Shown one piece after another: positions 34,675-44,034 of a stretch of DNA of 64,000 bases. How positions within the stretch are numbered: the first letter of the stretch is position 1; each line of letters starts with the position of its first letter. Made by a program: the position numbers and the translations under genes. Below the pieces are notes generated by a model that did not search any database, had not been told where the DNA came from, and worked only from the letters and a program-made list of their open reading frames with translations. Source of the stretch: Gammaproteobacteria bacterium (lineage in GTDB: Bacteria; Pseudomonadota; Gammaproteobacteria; Magnimaribacterales; AG-339-G14); NCBI GenBank assembly GCA_003331625.1, contig QOPF01000004.1, forward strand, positions 1 to 64,000, written 5' to 3'.

Positions 34675-34980
34675 ATGTCGACTGAAAATAAACAAAAAAA
34701 AGGATATTGGGTAGCAAAGGCAAATATCATTTCCCAAGAAAAACAGGTGAGTTATGGAAAGCTAGCTGAAGAAGTCATTAAAAATTTTAATGGGAAGTTT
34801 TTAATAAGAGGTGGCGAGCAAGAAACTAAGGAAGGTGAAAAATACATGCGCAATGTTGTTGTTGAATTTCCATCATATGAAGATGCGCTTAAAGCCTACG
34901 AAAGCGAGGCTTACCAGGAAGCTCTTAACGTATTGGATGGCGGAGCAAAAAGGCTCTATGCCGTAGTGGAAGGCTATTAA
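34675..34980 (+). CDS. DUF1330-family protein
   Basis: This is a 101-residue protein with the DUF1330 pattern: GYWVAKANIISQEKQVSYGKLAEE at the start, FLIRGGEQETKEG in the middle, and VVEFPSYEDALKAYESEAYQ near the end, as in ferredoxin-like dimeric alpha-beta barrel proteins. The track begins at an upstream TTG, but ATG at 34675 (MSTENKQ) is the natural start. The biochemical role of DUF1330 is not established. It lies between the secreted protein and a small membrane protein on the same strand. Confidence 0.88.
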   Translation: MSTENKQKKGYWVAKANIISQEKQVSYGKLAEEVIKNFNGKFLIRGGEQETKEGEKYMRNVVVEFPSYEDALKAYESEAYQEALNVLDGGAKRLYAVVEGY

Positions 34981-34994
34981 GGCTTTTGTAAATT

Positions 34995-35156
34995 ATGTTT
35001 TATTTTCTTCTCATGGCTTGGCTAATGGCTTCTTATATGGCTTTATTCTCCTTAAGGATGAATAATGATAGTCCGCTTAAGCCTTATAGTTGGTCAATAT
35101 GGTTTGTAGTCACCATAATTGTTGTGGGAAGTGGCATTAGCGAATTAATTAAATAA
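34995..35156 (+). CDS. Small membrane protein, 53 residues
   Basis: This gene is shorter than the track cutoff. An ATG frame encodes MFYFLLMAWLMASYMALFSL, a short polar turn (RMNNDSPLKPYS) and a second hydrophobic segment (WFVVTIIVVGSGISELI), a two-helix inner-membrane hairpin. It lies 14 bases after DUF1330, and its stop is followed at once by the Shine-Dalgarno of the thioesterase gene, so it fills the gap exactly as an operon member. I do not recognise the family. Confidence 0.7.
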   Translation: MFYFLLMAWLMASYMALFSLRMNNDSPLKPYSWSIWFVVTIIVVGSGISELIK

Positions 35157-35165
35157 GGAGATAAA

Positions 35166-35576
35166 TTGAGTCAAGATAATTTAAAAAAATTTTCCGAAGA
35201 ATTCTTTGGAAAGTCTATGGAATTTTTGAGTCTTAAATATCTCGAAACAAAAGATGAAGAAATGATTTTTTCCTGTCATTTTAAAGCTGAATGTTCTAAT
35301 CCTATGGGATTTGTTCAAGGCGGTATGATAACTGCAGCTTTAGATGACGCTACTTCAGCAGCAATGATTTCCGGGTATGAAGAAAAAAAGGCTCCAATGA
35401 CTACTGATTTACACGTGCTATTCCATAGACCTCTGGAATTGGGTTCAGCAATAATGAAGGTAAAAATAATTAAATTGGGAAGACAAAGTGCTACTTCTGA
35501 AGGGAGAATTTATAATTCAAAGAATAAACTTGTAGCAACATTAATGCACACTGCTCAACCAGTAGATGTAGCTTAA
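35166..35576 (+). CDS. PaaI-family hotdog thioesterase
   Basis: Hotdog-fold acyl-CoA thioesterases hydrolyse CoA thioesters of aromatic or fatty acyl groups. The 136 residues include CSNPMGFVQGGMITAALDDATSAA, the PaaI/YbgC-type catalytic helix with the G-G and acidic residue, followed by MTTDLHVLFHRPL and GRQSATSEGRIYN. The start is TTG, preceded by a strong AAGGAGAT at proper spacing; there is no nearby ATG, so a TTG start is well supported. It converges with the next gene with three bases between stops. Confidence 0.9.
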   Translation: MSQDNLKKFSEEFFGKSMEFLSLKYLETKDEEMIFSCHFKAECSNPMGFVQGGMITAALDDATSAAMISGYEEKKAPMTTDLHVLFHRPLELGSAIMKVKIIKLGRQSATSEGRIYNSKNKLVATLMHTAQPVDVA

Positions 35577-35579
35577 CTA

Positions 35580-36383
35580 TTAACTATCCCTTAGTTTAAA
35601 AATTGCCAAGAGATTAATATTCATTGCGCAAGCGTAAGTTTTCTCGTCAAATAAATTGACATCCACATCAATGAATTCATGCCCCTTTTTTTCGTAAGCC
35701 TCGTTTATAGACATTTCAGCAATTAAATTAGTGTCGAAAGAAACCGGTATAAAGTTTTGTGATTTTGTTTGTAGGTGTATCCAAGGATTCATATAAGCAT
35801 TTCCAGCTAAAATCCAATTGGAACATCCTAAAAGAAAACATAAATTTGCATAGCCATCCTTGCTGGGCTGTAATATTTTGGGAAGAAGAGTTTCAGATTT
35901 AAGATAAAGCAAGGGATCCTCCCCTCCCCAATGAAATTTGAAGGCTTTGCATCCTTCCTTCTTAAGCCTTTCCCATTCTTTCAATGAAGCTAAGGGTGGT
36001 TTAAAAGAACTCTCTACTAGACAGTCTTCTCTGATTTTAGGCTGGCTAGGTAAATTATTGTTCAATGATATTTCAGCATTGGCTGTAGCTAAGCCGAGGC
36101 TGTTCACCAAAGTAGAATTCATATGATGAGCACTAAGTTGATCTGTGGAAACAGAGAATTTTTCCTTATCGTATAGAGGAGAAGTTATACGGCAATTTGC
36201 ATACCCTCTTTCAAGCCAATCTCTTCCCCAAATTTCTATTGCAGGATGAACCAAATAAGACGCGATTGTAACTCCAGGAACAAGGCCTCCTCGAAATCCA
36301 TATTTTTTTGCAAGCTCATCACCGTGGATTTGATTTTCAGAATCTGGAGCAGTATTGAGTGCTTCACTAGTCCAATTTTTCAT
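35580..36383 (-). CDS. Hotdog-fold (MaoC-like) protein of unknown function
   Basis: The 267-residue protein begins with IHGDELAKKYGFRGGLVPG, a segment resembling the catalytic loop of MaoC/hydratase proteins (aspartate near HGDELA, then GFRGG...PG). The remaining halves look like a double hotdog with SVSTDQLSAHHMNSTLV. Key hydratase residues are not clearly conserved, so enzymatic activity is uncertain. It sits four bases after a membrane protein gene and converges with the PaaI-type thioesterase; both may act on CoA esters, as may the nearby acyl-CoA dehydrogenase. Confidence 0.6.
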   Translation of the reverse strand: MKNWTSEALNTAPDSENQIHGDELAKKYGFRGGLVPGVTIASYLVHPAIEIWGRDWLERGYANCRITSPLYDKEKFSVSTDQLSAHHMNSTLVNSLGLATANAEISLNNNLPSQPKIREDCLVESSFKPPLASLKEWERLKKEGCKAFKFHWGGEDPLLYLKSETLLPKILQPSKDGYANLCFLLGCSNWILAGNAYMNPWIHLQTKSQNFIPVSFDTNLIAEMSINEAYEKKGHEFIDVDVNLFDEKTYACAMNINLLAIFKLRDS

Positions 36384-36386
36384 ATT

Positions 36387-37220
36387 CTAGGATAGAGATT
36401 TTCTATTATGATAAATAATAACTAAACCCAATACTGTGGGCCAAGCTCCCATAATAAATTCAAAAATAAAAATTTGATTGAATCCTGTTTCGTAACCATA
36501 GATTGCCAGAAGATTAAAAACACCTGCGAAAAGGTACAAGAAGCCAGAGGAAAAAAACCAAGCTGAATTAAGCGTGATTACGCCTAAGATTGCAAAGACA
36601 AAGCTTGCTAGAAAAAAAGCATTAAAATCTCTTATCAAAGCATTTTTAGCATCTAAGGAAAGTTCAGAAAAATTAAATCCAAATCCGGAAGCTGCTAATT
36701 CTGGTTGAAATGCCCAATTTAAAGTTAACCCTAAAAGTCCGTAAGCAAATATTACGCCCAAAGTTCTAATTGCAAATGATATGTTTCTGTCCTTTGAAAT
36801 AAGTTTAGAAAAAAAATAACCACCAACAAATCCCGCTAAACAATGAAGTATTTTGCCTATCAAAGTTCTATTTCCGCTTAAAACTTCTGTTTGAGTGGTT
36901 AACTCTGTTATGAGGAATAATGTTAATCCCGTAACAATTGCTCCAGCAATTGCATAGGCATAATCACTCTTATAAAAATATTTATTTACAATTCCGGCAA
37001 AAGAAAAAGCGATCGCAAATTCAATAATAATTATTCCATAAAGCAGAATTCCAAGTCTTTGAAAATCGAATAGAATTATTTCTAAACCAGAAAAAAAGCC
37101 CAATGGAGCGTTCATTGAAGAAAGCCAGACTATGTTGGTAAAAGAAGAAATTGGAGTGGTTAAGGCAACCGTTAGCAAAGCTGCGCAGAAAGTTGCAAGA
37201 GGATACTTTGCTATCTTCAT
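36387..37220 (-). CDS. Polytopic membrane protein of unknown function
   Basis: This protein of 277 residues has about eight predicted membrane helices and short loops. It starts MKIAKYPLATFCAALLTVAL and ends in a basic HNRKSLS tail, suggesting a cytoplasmic C-terminus. No transporter or enzyme signature is visible. It shares one base with the stop of the sugar dehydrogenase upstream and is four bases from the hotdog gene, so the three form a tight minus-strand operon. I do not recognise the family. Confidence 0.7.
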   Translation of the reverse strand: MKIAKYPLATFCAALLTVALTTPISSFTNIVWLSSMNAPLGFFSGLEIILFDFQRLGILLYGIIIIEFAIAFSFAGIVNKYFYKSDYAYAIAGAIVTGLTLFLITELTTQTEVLSGNRTLIGKILHCLAGFVGGYFFSKLISKDRNISFAIRTLGVIFAYGLLGLTLNWAFQPELAASGFGFNFSELSLDAKNALIRDFNAFFLASFVFAILGVITLNSAWFFSSGFLYLFAGVFNLLAIYGYETGFNQIFIFEFIMGAWPTVLGLVIIYHNRKSLS

Positions 37221-38305
37221 TAGTCTGAATTAAGAATTTTTAAAAGCTTTCCTTTCCTACCATCCGTTAAGAGATAAAGCTCGCCTTTGGGAGAAGTACC
37301 AATGCTCCTAAGACGAGTCTTTAATTTTGTAAAAATAATTTCTTCTGAGAGAGCGTTATTAGATATTTGAATTTTTCTAACATCGCGAGAAACTAATGCC
37401 GTTATCAGAAAACTATTCTTAAGCTCAGGATAGAGGTCTCCTGAGTAATAAATCATGTCTGACGGGGCAATGGATGGTACCCAATATTTTAGAGGCTGTT
37501 CCATGCCAGACATCTTTGTAAAGGGGCTAATCACAGCGCCTGAGTAATCTATTCCATAAGTAATTGCAGGCCAACCATAATTTTTTTTAGGCTGGATGAT
37601 ATTGAACTCATCCCCTCCTCTAGGTCCGTGTTCATGTTCATATACCGTCCCATCTTCCATGACTACTAGACCTTGCATATTTCTATGACCGTAACTAAAT
37701 ATCTCAGGCAAAGCATTGTTATTATCGATAAAGGGATTATTTTTTGGAACAGATCCATCTTTATTGATTCTTATGATTTTTCCAAAATGGTTATCTAAAT
37801 TTTGCGCTTTTTCTTTATGGTCAAAACCATCTCCACTTGTTAAAAGCAAGGTACCATCTGGCAGAAAGTCTATTTTTGCACCTAGATGAATTGGAACCCT
37901 TCGGTAAGCCTTGGCTTCAAAGATAACTTTCTTATTGATCAGTCTGCTGTTTTCAAGTTCTGCTGACATCAAAAACAATGTTGATTTACCGTTTTGATTT
38001 AAAGCTGAATAACTAAGGTATAAGAGTGAATTTTTTTTGAAATCAGGATCTAAAGCAATTTCGGAAAGGCCTCCCTGACTTGCATATTGAACTTTGGGAA
38101 CACCACTGACTTCTTCAATTTTTCCTGAAGAAATGGTAATTATTTTAATCTTACCCGGCTGTTCCGTTAGTATGACTTGATCATCATTTAAGAAATCAAA
38201 ACTCCAGGCGTCGTCGAGACCAGATACTATCGTTTCAAAATGATAATCAGCAAAAGAAAAGTTTGCTAAAAAAACTAACCCTAAAATTATTAATTTCTGT
38301 TTCAT
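37220..38305 (-). CDS. PQQ-dependent soluble aldose dehydrogenase-like protein (YliI/GSDH family)
   Basis: This is a periplasmic beta-propeller dehydrogenase that oxidises aldose sugars with PQQ. A signal peptide (MKQKLIILGLVFLANFSFA) leads into IVSGLDDAWSFDFL, GGLSEIALDPDF, LLLTSGDGFDHKE, SYGHRNMQGLVV and EHGPRGGDEFNII, all characteristic of the family. The catalytic histidine-type position in HLGAKIDF is visible. The track uses TTG at 38311; ATG two codons on (38305) is preferred, giving 361 residues. No PQQ synthesis genes are in the window, so cofactor supply is unknown. Confidence 0.88.
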   Translation of the reverse strand: MKQKLIILGLVFLANFSFADYHFETIVSGLDDAWSFDFLNDDQVILTEQPGKIKIITISSGKIEEVSGVPKVQYASQGGLSEIALDPDFKKNSLLYLSYSALNQNGKSTLFLMSAELENSRLINKKVIFEAKAYRRVPIHLGAKIDFLPDGTLLLTSGDGFDHKEKAQNLDNHFGKIIRINKDGSVPKNNPFIDNNNALPEIFSYGHRNMQGLVVMEDGTVYEHEHGPRGGDEFNIIQPKKNYGWPAITYGIDYSGAVISPFTKMSGMEQPLKYWVPSIAPSDMIYYSGDLYPELKNSFLITALVSRDVRKIQISNNALSEEIIFTKLKTRLRSIGTSPKGELYLLTDGRKGKLLKILNSD

Positions 38306-38402
38306 CCCCAATTTATCTTAACCCATTAAGGTCTTTTTTATTTAGAAAAGATTTCTAAAATACCTTTTAAAATATCAATATAATGTTTGAAAAAAGCTAA
38401 AA

Positions 38403-39623
38403 ATGGAATTTAAACACTCGTCAAAAACAATAAAGCTAATCAGAGAGGTATCTGACTTTATGCAAGACTTTGTTTACCCGGCTGAAGAAGTTTATGCGTC
38501 TGAAATGAAAGATTTTCGTAAGCAAGGAAATCCATGGCAAGTTCCAAAAATTGTTGGAGAATTAAAACAAAAAGCAAGAGATAAGGGACTTTGGAATTTT
38601 TTTCTTCCTGAAAGTGAAAATGGATATGGATTGACTAATTTAGAGTACGCCCCCCTAGCTGAAATGATGGGTAAAATAGGCTTTGCTTCTGAAGTGTTTA
38701 ATTGCTCTGCACCCGATACCGGTAACATGGAAGTTCTAGATAAATTTGGTTCAGATTACCAAAAACAAGAATGGTTAAATCCTCTTTTGGATGGTGAAAT
38801 AAGATCTGCATTTGCTATGACAGAGCCGAAGGTTGCTTCCTCCGATGCAACGAACATAGAAAGTAGCATCGAGAAAAATGGTAATGATTACATTATTAAC
38901 GGTGAAAAATGGTGGACTTCAGGATACGGCAGACCTGACTGTAAAGTCCTTATTTTTATGGGTATCACTAATCCAGAAAACCCCAAACATCAAAGACAAT
39001 CTCAAATATTAATTCCTTCAGATGCTCCAGGTATAGAAAATCTAAGGATGTTAAATGTTTACGGTGCCGACCATGCGCCAAATGGCCATGCGCACCTAAA
39101 ATTTACAAACGTTAAAGTTCCTAAAGAAAATTTAATATTGGGAGAAGGTAGGGGTTTTGAAATAGCGCAAGGAAGACTGGGGCCTGGAAGAATCCATCAC
39201 TGCATGAGAATTATTGGGGTAGCTGAACGTGCTTTGGATTTACTCTGCTCGCGATCTATAAGTAGAACAGCTTTTGGCAAAACACTCTCCGAACTCGGAG
39301 GAAATTATGACGTAATTGCCGACTGTAGAATAGAAATAGAAATGTGTAGGTTGATGACCCTTAAAGCAGCATACATGATGGATACAGCGGGAAATAAGAT
39401 CGCTAAAAGTGAAATAGCTCAAATTAAAGTAGCCATACCGCTTATGGCAACAAAAGTAATTGACAAAGCTATTCAAGTACATGGAGGAGCAGGAGTTTCA
39501 CAGGATACCCCACTTGCATCTTTGTATGCTTCAGTTCGATATTTGAGGATTGGCGATGGTCCTGATGAGGTTCACAGGCGAGCAGTGGCTCGACATGAAT
39601 TAGGCAAACACCAAGCTTTATAA
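38403..39623 (+). CDS. Acyl-CoA dehydrogenase family protein
   Basis: This FAD-dependent enzyme introduces an alpha-beta double bond into acyl-CoA. The 406 residues show the N-terminal helical domain, the FAD/substrate motif [17 protein letters not shown], the beta-barrel part ([14 protein letters not shown]) and the C-terminal helical domain with [18 protein letters not shown] and [18 protein letters not shown]. The DGPDEVH ending is that of the ACAD10/ACAD11-like group, which acts on long or hydroxylated acyl chains. It precedes a Coq4-like gene on the same strand. Confidence 0.94.
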   Translation: MEFKHSSKTIKLIREVSDFMQDFVYPAEEVYASEMKDFRKQGNPWQVPKIVGELKQKARDKGLWNFFLPESENGYGLTNLEYAPLAEMMGKIGFASEVFNCSAPDTGNMEVLDKFGSDYQKQEWLNPLLDGEIRSAFAMTEPKVASSDATNIESSIEKNGNDYIINGEKWWTSGYGRPDCKVLIFMGITNPENPKHQRQSQILIPSDAPGIENLRMLNVYGADHAPNGHAHLKFTNVKVPKENLILGEGRGFEIAQGRLGPGRIHHCMRIIGVAERALDLLCSRSISRTAFGKTLSELGGNYDVIADCRIEIEMCRLMTLKAAYMMDTAGNKIAKSEIAQIKVAIPLMATKVIDKAIQVHGGAGVSQDTPLASLYASVRYLRIGDGPDEVHRRAVARHELGKHQAL

Positions 39624-39641
39624 AAGCCTATACTAATCAAT

Positions 39642-40169
39642 ATGTTAGCTTTTAAAAAGCAAGATTGTGACCTTACCTTAAGAGAGGGGATAGAAATTTA
39701 TCTAGATTATCTTAGGCAAAATAATAAGACGGTAGGAATAGATGAGTCTGATAATGCTTATAAGGTCTGGCAATGTCATGACTCTACTCATGTCATCTTT
39801 GGAAATGGAGTTACTTTTGAGGAAGAGGCCTTGAATGATTTTCATAATTTAATTTTGTGTTCTTTTAGATGGAAAGACTATCTCGCTTATTTTGAAGATC
39901 CATGGCTAAAAGAGCATATGAAATACTTACTTAAGAAAGTTGGAATCAAAAAATTATTTGTTTCTTTATTCTTTATAACAAAGTCTATCGTAGCGGTTAT
40001 AAAACTTCGATTCAAAATAAAAAAGAAGTGGCCTTTGAAAGTTCCCGAATCTTACTTAGAAAGAAAAATTTGCGATTTAAGGGAAGAATACGGAATCCAG
40101 ATACTTACAGAGAAACAAAGACCAAAAAGTTTTATAGATTGGGTTGGTGCTGTTAAAAACCCTGAATAA
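39642..40169 (+). CDS. Coq4-like protein
   Basis: A 175-residue cytoplasmic or membrane-associated protein. The segment HDSTHVIFGNG carries HDxxH, and a glutamate follows 11 residues after the second histidine, matching the HDxxHx11E metal-binding motif of Coq4, a ubiquinone-biosynthesis scaffold that was recently linked to ring oxidative decarboxylation in eukaryotes. The flanking helices, including hydrophobic KLFVSLFFITKSIVAVIKL, are consistent with lipid binding. Bacterial Coq4-like proteins are known but poorly studied. Similarity beyond the motif is weak, so the role is an inference. Confidence 0.6.
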   Translation: MLAFKKQDCDLTLREGIEIYLDYLRQNNKTVGIDESDNAYKVWQCHDSTHVIFGNGVTFEEEALNDFHNLILCSFRWKDYLAYFEDPWLKEHMKYLLKKVGIKKLFVSLFFITKSIVAVIKLRFKIKKKWPLKVPESYLERKICDLREEYGIQILTEKQRPKSFIDWVGAVKNPE

Positions 40170-40223
40170 TTTTGCTTTCTTAAAAATTTTACAAAAAAAA
40201 TAATCTATTACCCATTAGAAGCT

Positions 40224-40320
40224 TAAAGGAGGAGACTGGAATACAAATTTTCAAGGAGTTGTTCATAGATCGCCTCATGGAATAGGCGAAAGACTACTTT
40301 TATCCACGGATCCTATTTTT
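40224..40320 (+). other. GGA-rich non-coding stretch with a hairpin; possible regulatory RNA
   Basis: The ~160 bases between the Coq4-like gene and the tRNA hold no frame I can support. The plus strand carries six GGA motifs (including AAGGAGGAG, ACTGGA and AAGGAG) and a 6-bp hairpin TCGCCT/AGGCGA (40270-40289) whose loop CATGGAAT exposes GGA. The stretch ends in CTATTTTT. That is the general look of a CsrA/RsmA-titrating RNA, but there is no clear promoter and no proof of transcription. Confidence 0.3.
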
Positions 40321-40331
40321 AATTAATAAGG

Positions 40332-40408
<77 letters not shown>

Positions 40409-40431
40409 AAAAAACTTGCTGCATAAAAGAC

Positions 40432-42228
40432 TTACTCGTCTAAAAAGGTCTTAAGATGACCAGATCTTGATGGATGTCTTAACTTTCTAAGTGCTTTCGC
40501 TTCGATTTGTCTGATCCTCTCCCTAGTAACATCAAATTGTTTACCAACCTCTTCCAGAGTGTGATCGGTATTCATGCCGATCCCAAATCTCATTCTCAAT
40601 ACTTTAGCTTCTCTCGCAGTAAGACTTGAGAGAACACCGTCAGTTGCGTCGTGTAGATTATTTTCCGTAGCTGCATCAATTGGTGAATCTTGAAGGGGAT
40701 CTTCAATAAAGTCGCCCAAAGTTGTATCGTCTTCATCACCAATTGGTGTTTCTGTTGAAATAGGTTCTTTGGCTATTTTTAAAACTTTTCTTATTTTATC
40801 TTCAGGCATATCCATCTTTTCGGATAATTCTTCTGGGGTTGGCTCTTTGCCGTGTTCTTGCAACATTTGTCGAGAAATTCTATTCAATTTGTTAATAGTT
40901 TCTATCATATGAACAGGAATACGGATGGTTCTAGCTTGATCAGCAATAGACCTTGTGATTGCTTGTCTAATCCACCAAGTTGCATAAGTTGAGAATTTGT
41001 ATCCCCTTCTATATTCAAATTTATCAACTGCTTTCATAAGACCAATGTTTCCTTCTTGAATAAGATCTAAAAATTGCAAACCCCTGTTTGTATATTTTTT
41101 AGCAATTGATATGACTAATCTTAAGTTAGCTTCAATCATATCTTTTTTGGCTCTACGTATTTTTGTCTCTCCTTTGGCCATTTTTGAAGTTATGTCTTTA
41201 AGTTCTGCAACTGTCATACCAACATTATTGGTTAAAGCTGTAATTCTTTTTTGAATTTTATTCACATCATCTTTGACGTCCTTTAAAAGTTTGGCGTAAT
41301 TTTTCTTTGAACGAATGGTGCTGTCTAAAAATTTTGGATTGGTTTGATTATCTCTAAAAATTTCTAAAAAATCTTTTCTAGGCATGTTGCAATCTTGAGT
41401 ACAAATATCATAGATTTTTCTTTCTGAATCTCTTATAGACTTTGCTAGAGCTCTGGCAGTTAGAGATATGGTTTCGAATCTTTTAGGAGAAAGTTTAAGA
41501 AACTTAAATGCCTCCCCTAACTTATCAAGTTCTTTTTGGGCTTTTTCATTTTCTCGTCCAGAAGCTGCGATTGTTTTTTGTGACTTGTTGTACTGTCTTT
41601 TTACTGAAGACAATCTTTTAGCAAGCTCTTCCATATCGATGCCAACATTTTCTTCTTCATCGTCGTCACTCTCACTAGCTAGAGCTGCTTGTTGACTGGC
41701 GGAAGGTGGAATTTCTTCTTCTTCGTCCATGAAGCCAACTACTAAATCGGTAATTCTTTTATCTTCTCTTTTAATCAACTCATATTCTAAGAGAACGTCT
41801 TCTATAATTCCTGGGTAATAAGCACATGCATGAAGCAAGTCTCTTGCACCATCTTCAATTCTCTTTGCTATTGCTATTTCGCCTTCTCTGGTCAACAAAT
41901 CTACAGAGCCCATTTCTCGCATGTACAACCTTACTGGATCTGTAGTTCTTCCTACTTCAGATTCAATAGTTCCCATTTCGTTTTCTGTAGGCGCTTGTTC
42001 TGGAGTATTTTGATTTGCCGGGGTAAAGCCAGAGCCTTCTTCTGGAGCTTCTTCAAGGACTTGAAGACCTAAGTCATTAATAACTTGGATGACTTCGTCT
42101 AATTGGTCGGGATCAGATACCTCGTCTGGTAAATAGTCGTTGATATCGGCAAAGGTAATGTAACCTTGTTCTCTACCTTTTTCGATTAGCTCTCTTAAGC
42201 CACTATTTTCTAAATCGTCGTCAATCAT
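40432..42228 (-). CDS. rpoD: RNA polymerase primary sigma factor RpoD (sigma-70)
   Basis: This is the housekeeping sigma factor. The 598 residues include region 1.1 (acidic N-terminus), region 1.2 with [21 protein letters not shown], a long non-conserved acidic insert, region 2 with [19 protein letters not shown], region 3 and region 4 with [25 protein letters not shown], the helix-turn-helix contacting -35. Length is close to E. coli (613). It lies 57 bases after dnaG and ends 23 bases before the tRNA on the same strand. A TATAAT (42243-42248, minus) sits directly before the start and could be an internal promoter. Confidence 0.98.
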   Translation of the reverse strand: MIDDDLENSGLRELIEKGREQGYITFADINDYLPDEVSDPDQLDEVIQVINDLGLQVLEEAPEEGSGFTPANQNTPEQAPTENEMGTIESEVGRTTDPVRLYMREMGSVDLLTREGEIAIAKRIEDGARDLLHACAYYPGIIEDVLLEYELIKREDKRITDLVVGFMDEEEEIPPSASQQAALASESDDDEEENVGIDMEELAKRLSSVKRQYNKSQKTIAASGRENEKAQKELDKLGEAFKFLKLSPKRFETISLTARALAKSIRDSERKIYDICTQDCNMPRKDFLEIFRDNQTNPKFLDSTIRSKKNYAKLLKDVKDDVNKIQKRITALTNNVGMTVAELKDITSKMAKGETKIRRAKKDMIEANLRLVISIAKKYTNRGLQFLDLIQEGNIGLMKAVDKFEYRRGYKFSTYATWWIRQAITRSIADQARTIRIPVHMIETINKLNRISRQMLQEHGKEPTPEELSEKMDMPEDKIRKVLKIAKEPISTETPIGDEDDTTLGDFIEDPLQDSPIDAATENNLHDATDGVLSSLTAREAKVLRMRFGIGMNTDHTLEEVGKQFDVTRERIRQIEAKALRKLRHPSRSGHLKTFLDE

Positions 42229-42285
42229 ATTTTGGGAGGTTGATTATATATAAATTTGAATACCTAGACTAATATAATTTGCCTA

Positions 42286-44034
42286 TTAGAGCTTTCTAAA
42301 CAAAGATAGTTCATCTTCCGATAAATTTTCAAATTTTTGAGTAAGTATTTTTTTTAACTCTATTTTTTCATTTAGATCTAGTGAATTTTCTGCAAATTTT
42401 AATTTAAGGCTTTTAAGAACACTTTCTTTATCATTTTTTTTAATATACCGAACTGCTTGTTTAACAAACTCTAAACCTTCATCGGAACTTATAAGATTTG
42501 GATCATTAGAAAGGTCAATCAAAATATTTTTTTGCTCAGGAAATTCCTGAATGATCATTGAAAAAGAGATATTCTTCTTGCCTCTTAGAAAAGAAATTAA
42601 TGGGCTAATAAGAAATTCTTTATTAGAAATAAAAAAATCAAGATATTCAGATTTGGCCAGCTCCGGATTATGAATAATGCACTTAATTAAACTTTTCGTA
42701 ACTTTATCAAGATCAACTTCTTCTTCTTTAGTTTTTGTATGAGATTTAATTTCTTTTTTAGTTGGAGTTGATGCATTCAAATCAATACCCATCTTATTTG
42801 AAAATTCTTTAATCAAAATAGTTTTGAAATTACTTTCAGGCATCGGACGAATTGTGGACATAAATTCTTTAGATGCGGAAGCTTTTGCTTCTAGAGAATC
42901 ATCATGTTTGTCGAGGATATTTTTAAAAAGAAAATCAGACAAATTCACTGATTCATCCATTTGTTTCTCAAAAGCTTCTTTTCCTTTCTCTAAAAGGAAG
43001 CTAGCTGGGTCATGATTTTGTGGCAAAAAGAGAAATTTAATTCTCTTTCCATCACTGATAACTGGAATTGCCATCTCGAGAGCCAGTTTAGAAGCATTTC
43101 TACCTGCTTCATCTCCATCAAAACAAAAAATAATTTCATCTGTCTTTTGAAATAAATTTTCAATATGAAGTTTATTTGTTGCAATACCTAAAGTTGCTAC
43201 AGCTATTGGTAAATTAAAACTAAAACAGGATAAAACATCCATATATCCTTCGACCACCAAAACTTTTTGAGGCCTAGCATTTCTTTCTAAAACATTTGGA
43301 AGCCCATACAACTCTCTACTCTTTTTGAATACATCTGATTCAGGAGTGTTTAAGTATTTAGGAATATCTTCTTGGTCTAAAACTCTGCCGCCAAAGCCAA
43401 CTATTTTTTTTCTTTTAGATTGAATTGGAAAAATTAATCTTTTTCTAAAAACATCGTATTTCTTTTCGTTTTTACCAATTTTAAAAAGTTTTGAAGATTC
43501 TTTAACTTCTATATTTTTTGATTCAAAATGTTTTAGAAGATTATCCCATCCGTCAAAACATACTCCCAATTCAAACTCTTTTGAAATTTCTTCAGATATA
43601 CCTCGTTCTTTTAAATATTTTCTTACAGCTTCACCTTCGTTTGGCCTTATTAAATTTTCTACGTAAAAATTCTTTGCAATCTCGTTGAAGTTATAGAGTT
43701 CATCGTATTTTTCTTTATCAAAGTTTGACTGTGTTTGTGGTATCTCTAGTCCAAGATTTTTTGCAAGAATTTCAATAGCACCAACAAAATCTTTAGATTG
43801 ATAGTTCATTAAAAATCCTATTGCATTTCCAGAAGCCCTGCACTTAAAACAGTAATAGAATTGTTTTTGATCACTAACACTGAATGCCGGATTATTTCCA
43901 TCTTCACAAAAAGGACAAAGGGCCCAATGATCTTTCCCTTTTCTTTTGAGGGGCACATAAGAATCTACCAAAGAAACAATATCAGTATCTTCCAAAACTT
44001 TTTGGATAAATTCATCTGGAATAAAATTAGACAT
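42286..44034 (-). CDS. dnaG: DNA primase with four-cysteine zinc site
   Basis: DnaG makes RNA primers for replication. The 582 residues start with the zinc domain, then the TOPRIM catalytic core (VVEGYMDVLSCF, CFDGDEAGRNA) and a C-terminal DnaB-binding domain. The zinc-binding segment reads ALCPFCEDGNNPAF and YYCFKCRASGNAIGFL: where most DnaG have CPFH...CFGC, the histidine is cysteine, giving C-x2-C...C-x2-C. The gene overlaps ruvX by 8 bases and is followed by rpoD, but rpsU, normally first in this operon, is absent upstream. Confidence 0.97.
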   Translation of the reverse strand: MSNFIPDEFIQKVLEDTDIVSLVDSYVPLKRKGKDHWALCPFCEDGNNPAFSVSDQKQFYYCFKCRASGNAIGFLMNYQSKDFVGAIEILAKNLGLEIPQTQSNFDKEKYDELYNFNEIAKNFYVENLIRPNEGEAVRKYLKERGISEEISKEFELGVCFDGWDNLLKHFESKNIEVKESSKLFKIGKNEKKYDVFRKRLIFPIQSKRKKIVGFGGRVLDQEDIPKYLNTPESDVFKKSRELYGLPNVLERNARPQKVLVVEGYMDVLSCFSFNLPIAVATLGIATNKLHIENLFQKTDEIIFCFDGDEAGRNASKLALEMAIPVISDGKRIKFLFLPQNHDPASFLLEKGKEAFEKQMDESVNLSDFLFKNILDKHDDSLEAKASASKEFMSTIRPMPESNFKTILIKEFSNKMGIDLNASTPTKKEIKSHTKTKEEEVDLDKVTKSLIKCIIHNPELAKSEYLDFFISNKEFLISPLISFLRGKKNISFSMIIQEFPEQKNILIDLSNDPNLISSDEGLEFVKQAVRYIKKNDKESVLKSLKLKFAENSLDLNEKIELKKILTQKFENLSEDELSLFRKL

